A DNA stretch of 64,000 bases from Tricholomella constricta (taxonomy: Eukaryota > Basidiomycota > Agaricomycetes > Agaricales > Lyophyllaceae), in contig JAACJP010000018.1 of assembly GCA_013368375.1 (NCBI GenBank), positions 62,001 to 126,000 on the forward strand, given 5' to 3'. The notes beneath the pieces were generated by a model. The model was not told where the DNA came from. It ran no database searches and worked only from the letters and a program-made list of their open reading frames with translations. Numbering within the stretch: position 1 is the first letter of the stretch; the number at the start of each line of letters is the position of its first letter. The translations under genes and the position numbers were made by a program. Positions 21,101-32,734 of the stretch are shown here, piece by piece.

Positions 21101-21215
21101 ATAGTGAGCCTCACAGCGAAGCAGTAGACCCCGAATGGTACGCACGCAACGTGAATGCATTACTCTGCACGACGAGCAGACTCGCCAGCACAAAAGGCGT
21201 CAAAGTCAACAACAT
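18130..21215 (-). CDS. Secreted GH3 beta-glucosidase
   Basis: About 17 exons with 48-61 nt introns rebuild a full GH3 enzyme from ATG 21215 to a TAG at 18130-18132. It starts with a signal peptide (MLLTLTPFVLASLLVVQSNA). The N-terminal (beta/alpha)8 domain contains VPRLGIPSICFNDGPAGIR, GRGWESFGPDPYMNGE, CAKHLIANNQEHWRYG and VVSDWGATHD, whose Asp (near residue 255) is the expected nucleophile. The second domain has ASAVLLKNN and ITGIIYAGAPGEQTGPSIVD. The C-terminal fibronectin-III-like domain contains FEFGFGLSYTTFAYS and IPQVYLGYP, and ends with SGTFTVSVGASIKDIRLTGS. No stop or frameshift breaks the model. It should release glucose from beta-glucosides outside the cell. No PA14 insertion was seen. 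One junction depends on a donor at GCG|gtgcgc near 19890. Confidence 0.94.
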
Positions 21216-23160
21216 ACTTGGACCTGGAAGGGTATTGGACAGTGGGATGAGAATAATACTGGCATTGGCTTACCAGTGAAAGGGGGACTCTTTCTGGTGG
21301 AGCACTTTGTTGAGCATCAGTTCTGCTGGGCTTAAGAACCTTCGCTTTCGCATCGGTGCTTCTTCATGGCAGGAACAGCACTGCGTATGACCCAAACAGG
21401 GGGCGATGAGGCGCACTTCGCAATCAGAATTAAAGTGAACCACGCGGGGTGAACCAAACTTGATTGATGTTGTGGCCGAACAGCGGGCCCCGCAAGAGTT
21501 CGAAGCGAAGCATAGGGCCAGAGATACACATAACAGAAATTCTGACTATGTCAACTTGTTGCGAATACTGATCAGGCAGTAACGAGAGCAGCCGGTGAGA
21601 GCAAGAGTATTATGGTTACGATCGGTATAGTTTTAAGCTTGTTGTGGCTAATAAGTGGGAACATTATCTTGAAACTGTATGCAACGTGGACCAACTCCGC
21701 AGATCAAACTGAGCGGAAGTTGTGATCACATTTCTTGGCTTGCATTTCACCAGTTTAACGGTGCTTTTGTGTTGGAGAAATCGCGATCGTACCTGCAGAT
21801 CTGACAGACGAAAACAGGTATGACATTCTGACGAGTCAGCAGACTACAGTATAGCGCGTCATACGACCCACAGGCCTTACACGTCCGCGTGACAAGGAGC
21901 TCGCATCAATGACAACCTGATACACGTGAAAGACGAGTTTAGATGAGAAGCACGCGCAGCAGGTGTGAGATCTGGGCGCCTTAGTACGACGAACGGGCAG
22001 ATTGCCACGCGAGATCCGTCGCATCTCTAACAAGAACAATTTCGGGGCGGGCTGAAAGGCGGAAGTAAATCAGTACGTTTCAGTGAACAGTTGAAAGTGG
22101 GGAAAATAAGGGAAAGTCGTAATGCCGTCGGCACCGGCTTCATGTCGGAACAAAGCAATTTGTCGCGAAGAGGCTTTAAATCTTCCTGACGAGGGAGGGT
22201 GCCTCGGATGACGTCGAGAAAAAACAGCACCGGGGAAGGGGAGACGTCAGAAGAAATATACTGAAATGAAAGAGCCAGAGCATCGCGTGAGGCTTCCGAA
22301 CGGAGGCACAGAACCCCTGCAGTCAAAGCTTCGTCACTACGTCTGTGACGCCGTTTGGTGACGACGGCCTCGACATCCGTAGAAACTCGGCCCTGAGAGG
22401 AAGGGGTGCATAGCTGCGTCGGATGGGCGATCTCGGAGAAGGAGGAGGAGGATCGGACACGAAGAGGTTATTTTTCCCGACTCCCTTGTCGTCCATGGCT
22501 GGAAACAGCGGTGAAAAGCCTGTAGATTGGATGAGGGGCTCTGGACAACAACTAATCGTAAATGAGGAGTTTATATACGCACTGGAGGGCATTAATCGAT
22601 TCATCGATAAACTAACCCCGAGTTGGAGCATGATGCCATGGGATGAGGGCTGGACCATCTCGGGTTAGCCCGCGCCGCAATGACGGGACGACATCGATAC
22701 AAAGAGCAGTAGCTTCGGAGAAGAAGTGGCACCAAACGACAGCAGGGCGAAGGGCCAAACCTTGGCGGTCAGCTGGAGAGAGAGACGAGTCCAGAGTAAG
22801 ATAAATACCTGGACAAGCAGTTTGTCAGTCGTGATGCCTTAGCCAAAGAGCCTGACCGCGGATGACATGGTGGCAAACGAGGATTTTCTGCATTAAACAT
22901 TGCGGGTATTTGCAGGTATCTCCATCTCCTTCATGGAGAGTTGGAAAAGGATACAACGAAACACACCTGCTTCACACAGGATATTGATGTGCCAGTTTCG
23001 ACTACAAATCTTTTGAACTAGAAATTATTGAGAGAAAAAGCGAAACGCATCTTGGTACTCACCTTAAGAAGTAAAGTCGTGATTCCTAGGAGAGATGGTG
23101 GACGAGAGACTCGACGTCCGGGATGGAGGCGGGTTCGGGTCAGCGCGTGAATCTAGCCGA
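21216..23160. other. Intergenic, one exon-like frame only
   Basis: Upstream of the GH3 gene. Apart from the weak candidate at 22027-22392, the open frames are short and unremarkable. Confidence 0.45.
22027..22392 (-). CDS. Possible exon of an unrecognised gene
   Basis: An open frame follows a plausible acceptor (ctctcag, just above 22392) and encodes a protein-like stretch including SRDALALSFQYISSDV, PSPVLFFLDVIRGTLP and LKPLRDKLLCSDMKPVPTAL. It mixes hydrophobic helices and charged residues as real exons do. I do not recognise a family, and I could not find clear flanking exons. A Pro-rich frame starting at ATG 22497 just upstream may be its first exon or may be noise. Confidence 0.22.
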   Translation of the reverse strand, partial: GRVSTDVEAVVTKRRHRRSDEALTAGVLCLRSEASRDALALSFQYISSDVSPSPVLFFLDVIRGTLPRQEDLKPLRDKLLCSDMKPVPTALRLSLIFPTFNCSLKRTDLLPPFSPPRNCSC

Positions 23161-23210
23161 TGGGCACGTGGAAGTGCCCACGCACAGACCAATCGAAAAA
23201 AATATATAAA
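23161..23210 (+). promoter_or_regulatory. Promoter-like module: palindrome with CACGTG, CCAAT and TATA
   Basis: A 7-bp inverted repeat (TGGGCAC ... GTGCCCA, 23161-23180) includes the E-box CACGTG. A CCAAT box follows at 23189-23193 and TATATAAA at 23203-23210. The order and spacing are those of a fungal promoter facing right. The next ATG in a usable frame is at 23321. Confidence 0.5.
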
Positions 23211-23320
23211 CCTCCGCTCAGCCTTCCTGATTTCCTTAGAACATACTCATCAGGATCTATTTTATAGAAACTGACCGAGTCTCGCATTTTTACAAATGCC
23301 ACATCCTTCATATCCACTCG

Positions 23321-23503
23321 ATGACCTTCGCGCTCACTCGTTATACCGAGAACATGGCTCCGTTTACGGAGTCTCGAGGACGTTTGGCTCGTTTTTCTTT
23401 CACGCTTGCAAAAGCTGTTCGAGGAACTTGCCAGCGAGTTGATCGTTTGTCTGATGGATTACTTGACTGCTTGGATTTTGTTGTAGTTAAACCTTCAATT
23501 TGA
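23321..23503 (+). CDS. Small ORF downstream of a good promoter, unrecognised
   Basis: A 60-codon frame begins 111 bp after the TATA box. It encodes a basic N-terminal half (TESRGRLARFSFTLAKAVRG) and a hydrophobic end. It may be a first exon or a real short gene. It may also be the 5' remnant of a host gene interrupted by the neighbouring transposon. I do not recognise it. Confidence 0.25.
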   Translation: MTFALTRYTENMAPFTESRGRLARFSFTLAKAVRGTCQRVDRLSDGLLDCLDFVVVKPSI

Positions 23504-23901
23504 TTTTTTTCCACAGTATCTCCGAAGTTGTTGTGAGTTTGCGCTTCGTCTTCAGGTAAAGAAAATCTTGTATGGCGAAGTTTGCCTTCTCAGACAGCGG
23601 TCCTGGACTCGGTCAGTCGCCTGTAACTCTTCAGCCCCAGTCAAAACCCCATATGTTGAGGGATGTTTGGGTCTGATGCGGTCGGTTTCGGTTCAGTCTA
23701 TCTGTTGTTCATCTGTTCGTAGCGGTCTATATCAGATAGATACCCATTGTGTCATGCCTCACTTTTCAAAACACTGCACTTCCATAGTTTTCTTAAGTTT
23801 CACCGACGCGCCGAGGGCGTCGTCCGCGTTTGTTTTGAGTTTGGTCAAGTTTGGTCAGATTCGACGTCTCTCACAGACACCCGTTTGCGCTACCACCTCC
23901 G

Positions 23902-26900
23902 ATGTCATCTGACGGCCTGTGGAACTGCAACTGCCAGCGTTACTGTGGTGGCATAAATGTCAATGTCTCTAAAGCCACATACTATAATCATCGACCTTAC
24001 CGAAATGCTCTGCCCTTGATAAATTCTGCTCTACTTCTCGCTCATCAAACTGAAACCGCTACTGCCGCATCCACCTTCCTGCCGAGAATGGAACATACTC
24101 AGGGACTAGATACAGCTGAGATGACGAAGAGACCTGCGAATAACAACAACTCTCGATGTGCGCACACTGAGGAGGTCTCTGAATTTTCGGACAAGAGGCC
24201 GAGATTGCAACCCGACTCTGAGGTGAGAATGAAATTAGTACAATTATTTGCTGAGCACCGCCCTTATACATTCCTATCCTGACAGGAGCACCTCTCTCAG
24301 CACAATTCATCAAGTAAGTCATGTCATGTGTCTTTCTGTCGTGAAATGTGTGTGACTTGAAATGTGCTTGACAGGTTTGGACCAGGCCTCGCCGGCTGCT
24401 GCACCTGGAGACGGAGATCTTCTGGACATGGGAGCTGATGCGGGCGATGATGACGATAATGTATCAAGTGAGTAACACTGTGTTAATCTATTGGGAATAA
24501 CACCTGATGGAAAATGCGCGCTTGACAGGCTCCTCCGCTGGCAGAACCGTGAACGAAGACCTTCCTGACTTAGCAGGTGCCTACGAGGATCGCGTAGACG
24601 ATGAAGATGACGAAGGCTTGCTACCGCTACCTGTTCTATTCCCAAATAGACCTGTCGGAGAGGATATAAATGATAATTTTGTTCCCCGCACCGAAGACCT
24701 TAGGATTGCTTTAGAATTTAAGAAAGCTTTGGAGGCAGCTTCTCTCGACAACGGCGATCTTGATGCTGAGCAAATCTATGCTCTGCGAAATCCCACTCAA
24801 CAAGTCCTCACCATCGACGACAAGGATCTTCTTCTATCGTTGAAACTCTTCATCTCAACAACGAATTCTTCGAACCAGACTTACACGGATGTTCGAGCGG
24901 ATGTCATGGAGCACCACCCGGAAGACGCAATCCTCTCACACGCTGCAGTGAAGAAAGCCGTCGCCAAATTGACGGGAGTCACACCCATTGTAAAAGACAT
25001 GTGCCCAAACTCGTGCATAGCCTACACCGGCCCCTATTCCCATCTCAAGTCCTGTCCTTACTGTGATGAACCCCGCTATGATCCTGTGCAGCTGGAGCTC
25101 AGTCACGGACGGAAGAAGAATCCCCGGCAACATTTCTTGACTATTCCCTTGGGACCCCAGCTTCAGGCTCTTCAGAGGACAATTCAAGGTGTACACGACA
25201 TGGGTCATCGTATGCGATGCACACAGGAGATCCTGAAGGAGCTAGAGCAAAATCACGGCATCATTAAGTCGTTCAATGATATATACCACGGACGAGCTTA
25301 CCTGGAAGCTATTGCTCGGGGTGACATCAGAACCGAAGACATGGTGCTCATGTTCTCGATGGATGGAGCACAGCTATACCGAGACAAGCAATCTGACTGT
25401 TGGATTTATATCTGGATTGTATTTGACCTTTCACCAGATTTACGGTACAAGCGGAAGCGCGTCCTCCCTGGTGGTTTCATTCCTGGACCACATAATCCCC
25501 GGAACCCCGACTCATTTTCGTTTACCGGTTTTCATCATCTCGCTGCTTTACAGAAGGAAGGCCTTCGAGTGTGGAATGCATCGACAAATGAGGTTTTTAC
25601 CTCATACCCTTTCCTGCATCTAGGTGGTGCCGATGGACCAGGAAGCACTCACTTTACCGGCCTGGTGGGTCATCAGGGAGCCTACCCCTGCCGCCTCTAT
25701 TGTGATGTAAAAGGTCGACACAAGCCTGGGGGACCCCAATACTACCCTGCCCTTCTCAAGCCAGTCAATTATGATGTTCCTGGATGCAATCATAGTGATA
25801 TCCATCCCAGTGAGATCCGCGGAGGATCATCAAAAGAGTATGCAGAGAATCTCAATTACCTCCTCAATTCTCGCAACCCGACTGATTACAAGCAGCGCCG
25901 GAAGGACACAGGAATTTCTTCTATCAGTATATTTAGTGGATTGCCTGCCCGCCATCGTCTGCCTCTTCCACTGGGCTTTCCTGGAGACTCCATGCACGTA
26001 CCGACTCTTAATCTTGGGGAATTGCTTCCCCCTCTCTGGCGAGGAATGTTTCAGTGTGCTCCCAGTGATGATATAACAACCTGGGATTGGGCTGTACTTG
26101 TGGGAGATGTTTGGAAGGATCACGGCGCTGCTGTTGCAAAGGCCAGACCATACATCCCTGGCTGCTATGACCGTCCTCCACGGAATATTGCAGAAAAGAT
26201 CTCCAGTGGCTACAAGGCAAAGGAATGGCAAAGTTACTTTTACGGACTTGCTCCCGCTCTCCTCCACAACATCCTTCCGAAGCCATATTGGCAAAATTTC
26301 TGTAAACTTGTTCACGCCATTCGCATCCTTCATCAACGAACAATTCCTCGCGCACAGTTACAAGATGCTCATCAATACCTCCAAGAGTTTCACGAGGCAT
26401 TCGAGCTTTTGTATTACCAACGACGAACAGACCGCCTTCACTTTATGCGACCCTGCCTCCACGCTCTACTTCACCTCACATCTGAGACTGTTCGACTGGG
26501 ACCAGTGCCACTATACTCAACGTGGACTATGGAGCGTGTCATTGGTGATCTTGGTGGTGAAATTAAACAACCATCAAATCCTTATCAAAATCTCTCGGAA
26601 CGTGGTGTTCGACGTTGTCAAATTAATGCTCTCAAAGCTAGCTTTCCTGCTCTGGACCGTGCACAAGAGTCTCTACCTCAGGGAGCACTTGATATAGGTG
26701 GAGGATATGTGCTGCTTCGAGCAAAGGACAGCTATGCACAGAACATTGTTGGACATGCAGGCAATGTTATTAGGTCATACCTGTTAGAAGAAGAGGAAAA
26801 GCTAGGCAACCACCCACCAGCTGATTGGATCGGACCAAAGGTGGTTCGATGGGCACGCCTTCGTCTCCCAACAGGTCAAGTTGCTCGATCAGCTTGGAAA

Positions 26901-27335
26901 GAGAATACAAAGCCTTTGGATAAGCTACGACGCTCACGATGTGTCAAGGTATGGATCATTACTTGTTCTGGTGAATTTATATTCATTCTGCAGCCCTTAC
27001 AGATTTTATCAAACGGAAACATCACATTTGCGGATGTAGAATTTTACTTCAATGCTGTTGTCGGTGGAACACGTCGCCACCTTGCGCTGGTCTCTTGCTA
27101 TGGATTGCCTGATAATACCTTATTCAGGGAGTCCTTTTACACAGTTTGGTCTATCGCAAAGCTTGGAGCCGAGGGTCTCTCTGTCATCGAAGCAAAGTCA
27201 ATCCAGGCTGTAGTGTCTATACAGCCGCACGACCACCATGTCATTGTTGGTGACACTCGTTATTTTGTGTGGGAGCAGATGGGGCTAGAAATGACGCTAC
27301 TATCCGACACTCTACCTATCGAGGAAGAAAACTGA
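23902..27335 (+). CDS. Tnp2-family (CACTA) transposase, 1082 aa
   Basis: Four exons fit: 23902-24222, 24286-24313, 24375-24467 and 24529-27335, giving 3249 nt in frame. The N-terminus has a Cys-rich, His-containing segment (WNCNCQRYCGG) like the short zinc-binding start of related transposases. It is followed by an acidic linker. The catalytic part contains CPNSCIAYTGPYSHLKSCPY (Cys-rich), VLMFSMDGAQLYRDKQSD, FLHLGGADGPGSTHF and LPLPLGFPGDSMH, all typical of the Tnp2 transposases found in mushroom genomes. Two of the likely DDE acids are the Asp residues in SMDGAQ and in GGADGPG. The protein should cut the element ends and integrate them elsewhere. The frame is free of stops from 24529 to 27335. 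The start was chosen because it is directly followed by the zinc-binding block. Confidence 0.92.
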
Positions 27336-27727
27336 CAGGACAATGACGAGGGATAACATTCAAATAGAGTCAAGTAAAATACACTTTATAACCAGATGAC
27401 ATGGAGGAGGAGGAGTGTTCGTAGAGTGCGAATGACATACCTTTGTAGCACTAGAAGTATTCGGCGTGGCCACGTGATGGTCGAAAAAACGGTGATTTTT
27501 TTGGTTTCTGTCTGTGGTTTCGACAGCGTTGTCCTGTCTTGAGGAAATAATGGACCCACACACCTTGTTGGGAGGCCATAACGTGTTCTTCTCCCCAGGG
27601 CCGCTGGCGTATAATTCTGTCAACCAGGAAGGCCTAGCGTTCACGCCGACAGTGAGTTTACGGTTTTATATTCAATTTAGAACTAAAAGAACACACCTCG
27701 CATTAGAAAACATCGATATCCAGTAGC

Positions 27728-29756
27728 ATGCTGCAAAACCTTCGCAACGCAAGCCACGAGATGCTTGTCCAGTCCGGAAACCCCACTTACAGCCAGGTCC
27801 TCGTCAAAATGATTGCTCTCGAGGCTGAGCTAAAAGGAATAAAGTGAGGTCCAATGCTCCTGTAAATCACAATAAAGCTATACCTTGTGGTCCATGTTAG
27901 GTCGTCGTATGATCTAATATTGGATAGAATACCATCAGCAGCAGGCAGCTCGGTCGGCCAATTGACGGCTGCCACCTCATCAAGTCCCAAAGTTACTTAC
28001 CTTCAGGACGACTATCCGCTCGTGAAGTTTTGGCACGAGAAGGACTGGAACCAGCATAAACGGAGCAAGAAGAATGATGATGCCGGCATACACCAGCGAT
28101 CGTCGAAGGGCAAATCGAGGGACCACGACGCAAGCCGCAATACACTGGCTTATATACAGGACAAGTTAGGTGTAGTTGTTACTGAAAAACAGGCATCTGA
28201 CCTCTGTACGCGTGCACGGTCGATCTGGGAGTACCTCGCCACAGTTGGAATGGCCCCCAAATCGTGGGGGAAAGCCTCGGCACCTGCTGTGGCATACTAC
28301 CTCGACAACATGTACTACGATAACGATAATTTGCGACTGTGCGAGGGCAATTGGAAAGTTGGCCGTCTTGCCACTGATATTTATCCAGGGTGGGCTCGTG
28401 GGAGGAAGGATCTGGGAGGAGGAGACGAAATTGCGATTAAGAGCGAACCAGGAGACAGCGGCGAGTCTGACGTACCAGCACCGAGCGCTACAAAACGGAA
28501 GGATCCCCCCCAGTCTTCATCTGCCCCTGCGAGGCCCGAAAAGCATGCAAAAAAGACGGAGGAGAGCATCGCCAACAGCGTGAGTGTATACATCAACCCA
28601 TCACTGTGTCCCTTACTCTCGCACGAGTCAGCGCTAAACTCCGTGCTGCTCCCAGGCGCCGAACTCCTCTCAACTCATCTTCCCCACGTCAAGCACGACA
28701 GTGGCCTTAGAATGCCCTCCTAAACAAAACCTGTCAACTCGCAGTGGATCACCGCCATCCACATCTATCACTGCCGCAGCTACACCAACCCGAGACGACT
28801 TCATCCATCCCAGTCTACGGCCATCTTTATCTCAAGGCCCACAGGACACCGCGCCAATAATCACCTCGCTTTCAGGGGTAGGTACTCTCGTGGACTCCCC
28901 GGTGTCAGAAGAAACCTCTGAATCATCCACGCCATCACTGTCTGCGAGCGATGCGGTCCCGAAGATACCCCACGAACCTACTGACGACGCCTCGACGGCA
29001 CATATGAGTGCAGAAAATGCCGAGGAAGCGCAATCTAAACCAGGAGATCCTTCCAAGATTTCGGTGAGTTTTTTAAAGGTCCTTCACTGTAGTCTTACTC
29101 ACAATAGGATTTACTTTACCGGCGCACTTTTTAGTTGAATTTGGTGGACCCGTTGTGAGTTTTTCAGAGGAGAGTATCCTCCGTGAATTTATCGTAACTC
29201 GACCACAGTGCGCCTTCGTCTCGATTCAATTTGGACACATCGCGTGTTTCCGCTCTACAAAGACCTTCGTCGGATTCTCTTCACGGTTAGATCTTCTCAC
29301 CGCTTCCTGCCCTCACTCTGATCTTTTTGTCTCCCAGGTGTACCCGAGTCTGGAGACAGCAGACCCGGACCCGACATGTACGATGGTTCCTTGTCAAGCA
29401 CGGTCCACACCGCCGATCCCGTTTCCAGTTTGACGAAGCCGATGTCCTCCATTCTCGCATCAACACTCTTCAAGCCATCAAAAACATCTTGTTCTGAATT
29501 GTAAGGTCTTTCTTTCATTATTACTTCATTATTAAGACTGACAAAACCATGTCTTCTAGGAACCTTTTCGGCATCGAGTACTGCAAGACACATGCAAGAC
29601 CAACAAAGTCCGAAGTCAAGACCGCCTTGGACACGCTCTCCCCAACAGAACGGCTGGTACGAGGCTTCTATTCTACAGCAAACCTCCTTCTGATGTGGTC
29701 TCCAGCACTGGACAAAGCTTCGCACTGAGAAGCTGGCTGCAAAGAAGGGCGTGTAG
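27728..29756 (+). CDS. Second gene of the CACTA-like element, function unknown
   Basis: I read eight exons, including 27728-27843, 27901-28579, 28656-29063, 29135-29154 and 29209-29285, then three more ending with LAAKKGV and a TAG at 29754-29756. The N-terminal half holds a compact globular-looking region (LVKFWHEKDW, CTRARSIWEYLATVGMAPKS, AYYLDNMYYDNDNLRLCEGN). The middle is Ser/Pro/Lys-rich and disordered, and the end (LNLFGIEYCKTHARPTKSE) is another small conserved-looking block. Similar proteins accompany Tnp2 genes in other mushroom genomes, as far as I recall. A helper role in DNA binding or transposition is inference. Junctions of exons 4-6 are the least certain. Confidence 0.72.
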
Positions 29757-30711
29757 CATTTGGATAGCTGCTTCCCCGCGCCCGACAACATTCTATATAC
29801 TTTAAATGAGCTGTTTCGTAGCAGTACAAAATAATTTCAATCACATTTATTGATGCAAAAAAGCGTACCGAGACTGACAGATGTCGACATACCCAAACCG
29901 ATACTCGCATCTGCAACTCACATATCATGGCAGACCTCAGCATATTTTCATCTGCTATAGTCTAAATTTCGGTCGCCATCTGCTCTCAACGGCAATACCG
30001 ATCACAACCGTTCAGAGCCGATCACAACATATGGAGTTTTGACTGGGCTTCAGCCGCTATGCCGGTTTCCAGGCTGTGATGATTCCATACCATGTTCGCT
30101 TCTGACTAATATCTTAATTCTTGTCATGATCATTCACATTGGAATGAAACACGACGGGCAGCGGTTCTGCAATGGCTCAGTTACTGTTTTTCCATGTTTT
30201 GTCGCGATATCACGATGAGAAGGCGGGCGTATCTCACGATCGTGACCGGAATACTTCACGGCCGCCGACACGTTAATCCATTGACATATTTCTTACGACT
30301 CGGGATAGTGTTGGGATTATTCGCTTCGTTCGGCAGCGCACTGTTCAGCCCGTCGCATCAGCAAAGAAAACATACGTATCAGGTAAGCCGTTATTGAACA
30401 TCTTGATAGATAAGCAGCCTCTGATTCAGCGAGATTGGTTGTCGAAGGAAGTTAAATACTGACGACATATATACAGCCGTCGCCGCTGCCCTGAGATCAA
30501 CTCCGGGCTCAATTTAAAAGTGTCCAATAATAATCGACTCCATCACGGGGGACTGCATGGAATGGCTCGCTTTCCGATCAAAGAGGACATCGGTGGACCC
30601 TGCGGCTGGAAAAACAAACATACGGACGGACCCACGGGTCGTGTCAATATGTTACCATTCAGTTCCCATTGCATAAAGACCTGTACATGATGCCTCATTC
30701 AGCCCGACGCG
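29757..30711. other. Transposon right flank and FAD-oxidase upstream region
   Basis: No gene recognised. The first few hundred bases probably hold the transposon's right terminus. The region before 30712 is the oxidase promoter, but I see no clear TATA box close to the start. Confidence 0.4.
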
Positions 30712-32734
30712 ATGATTCTCAAGTCAACCCTTGCCGCCGCTTCCTTTGCTCTCCTTGCCAGTAGCCATCAGGTCGAGAAGAGGATCCTCCTTGACCACAC
30801 CTGCGTGCAAATTGCAAATGCTACGTCCTCCGCGACTTCAGTCCATTATCCAGGTGAGGACCCGATTGCGCGTCTAAAGGCTCCATGTCCTTACCATTCA
30901 GCGTTAGGTGACCTTCGATATAACACGGATATATCGCACTGGGCAAGCTCCAGCTCACAGCTCGCGAGATGCAGTGTTCGGCCAGGGACAGCTGCTGATG
31001 TTGGAATAACTGTACGTCTCGCTTTCCCTCCTCTCAGCGTCTCATCCTAACACCAGTAAAGCTCGAAATCATAGGTTCGACGCAGACTCCTTTCGCGGTA
31101 TTTCCGTCTTTCGATATCTAGCTTGGTACTCGTACTCAATTTTCATCAATTCTACAGGTGAAAGGCGGTGGCCACGCATCCAACCCTGGTTTCTCGTCGA
31201 CCCCAGGCATCCTTATCGCCATGTCGCGATTCTCCGAGGTCACCTACGACGCGGCGTCTCAGACGGCAGTCGTCGGCGCTGGCCTTATCTGGGACGACGT
31301 GTATGCTGCCCTTGCACCCCACAATGTCAATGTTCTTGGCGGCAGAGTGACTGGGGTCGGCGTGGCGGGATTCACTCTCGGCGGAGGTATGTAAACTTCG
31401 ATCCCTGCGTCTGCGTGCTCTGATCTCGTCAATCCTGTTTTGTGCAGGCTATTCTTGGCTTACGAACCAGTATGGTTTGACTGTCGACACTGTGACGGCG
31501 TTCGAACTCGTGAAACCCGATGGCACCGTTGTCAACGTGACAGAAGCCTCAGATCCCGATCTTTTCTTTGGACTCAAGGTGCGATTGCTCTCTTCCCTTA
31601 TTTAGATGCCATGTTTGACATCCGTACAGGGCGGCTTGAATAATTTCGTGAGAATGCTTTCTGCGTCCGCGCATGTGGGGTCCTTGTAGACTGATGATTC
31701 GTAGGGCATCGTCACGCGTTTCACTCTGAAAACTTTCCCTCAAGGACAAGTCTGGGTAAGAGGGACTGCTACTGTGCTCCTTTATCCGCTAATGCATTTT
31801 ACAACAGGGAGGCCTGATCACTTTCACGTTTCCTCAAATTCCAGACGTTTCGGCCGCAACCGCAACGTTCTCTGCCTCCGTGACAGACCCCAAGGCCAGC
31901 ATCATCACCACGTACAATTTTCTCCTGGGACAAGTAGGTTTCTTCCAGTTTTTTCTCTCGTCATATAGGTTGGAACATGGCGTGAAATTCTAGCCTGGCA
32001 TCTCCCAACTTCTCTTCTACGATGGTCCTATACCTCCAGCAGGCATCTTCGATGATTTCTTGGCTATTCCTTACCTGACAAAGGACGTCTCTACACGTGA
32101 TTTCTTGTCTCTCGTCAAGACATCGCCTGCAAATGCAACTTACGGACAACGGTGCGTTTTGTTGTTGCATAGTGCTGGTGAACCGTGTTTTGACCGTCGT
32201 AAATTAGCGGCGTATTTAATACGGTATCTCTCATTCAATATACACCTACTCTTCTTGATGCGGTCTTGAACGAAACGGTGGTACGTCGCTAGACCAAATC
32301 CTTCATCAGGTCTGACCCTTTTGTCTTTGATCTAGTTCTGGGGCACACATCTCAGCCTCAAATCTGGCTCGTTCATATCTTACGACGTGGAACCCTTCCT
32401 CCCTTCTCTCTTCTCACATGGCGCAGCCTCATCCTCGGCCTACCCGCCTTCGCGCAGCTTGGGTCTTTCTCCCTTCAACATTTACTACGCGTGGACTGTT
32501 GAGCTCTTTGATGACGAATTCCACGAGGCTGCTCGACAGAGTGCTGCACGCATTCGGGATGTGGCGATCGCGGAAGGACAGGACGTGGGTGGCGCGGCGG
32601 TGTATCCCAATTATGCTATATATGATACGCCGCTGACGGGGCTGTACGGCTCGAATGTACCCGCGTTGCAGGCGCTCAAGGCTACGATAGATCCAGGGAA
32701 TGTTATGGGACTTGCTGGAGGTTTTAAGCTATGA
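30712..32734 (+). CDS. Secreted berberine-bridge-type FAD-linked oxidase (506 aa)
   Basis: Ten exons fit in frame: 30712-31011, 31062-31097, 31158-31386, 31448-31578, 31630-31647, 31705-31755, 31808-31933, 31994-32151, 32208-32280 and 32336-32734 (1521 nt). The protein starts with a signal peptide (MILKSTLAAASFALLASS). The FAD-binding PCMH-type fold contains RPGTAADVGIT and AVKGGGHASNPGFSS, where His118 is the expected covalent FAD anchor. It continues with GGRVTGVGVAGFTLGGGYSW. The substrate domain ends with the BBE-type C-terminus (AAVYPNYAIYDTPLTGLYG, LKATIDPGNVMGLAGGFKL). The Cys used by doubly tethered members is replaced by Val in GRVTGVG, so a single covalent FAD link is expected. It should oxidise a carbohydrate or small alcohol/amine outside the cell with O2; the substrate is unknown. 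Confidence 0.94.

Larger units (their letters stand above)
23902..29756 (+). mobile_element. CACTA-like DNA transposon carrying two genes
   Basis: The transposase (23902-27335) and a second gene (27728-29756) on the same strand form the usual coding pair of basidiomycete CACTA/Tnp2 elements. The limits given are coding limits. Possible subterminal repeats with TCGGTTT-type motifs occur near 23670-23690 (plus) and 29890-29905 (opposite orientation), but I could not fix terminal inverted repeats or a target duplication. All splice junctions stay in frame, so this copy may be autonomous. Confidence 0.82.

Noticed and set aside
26098..26697. 199-codon frame inside the transposase gene
   Set aside because: Same-strand shadow of the Tnp2 frame, which is continuous and family-matching there.
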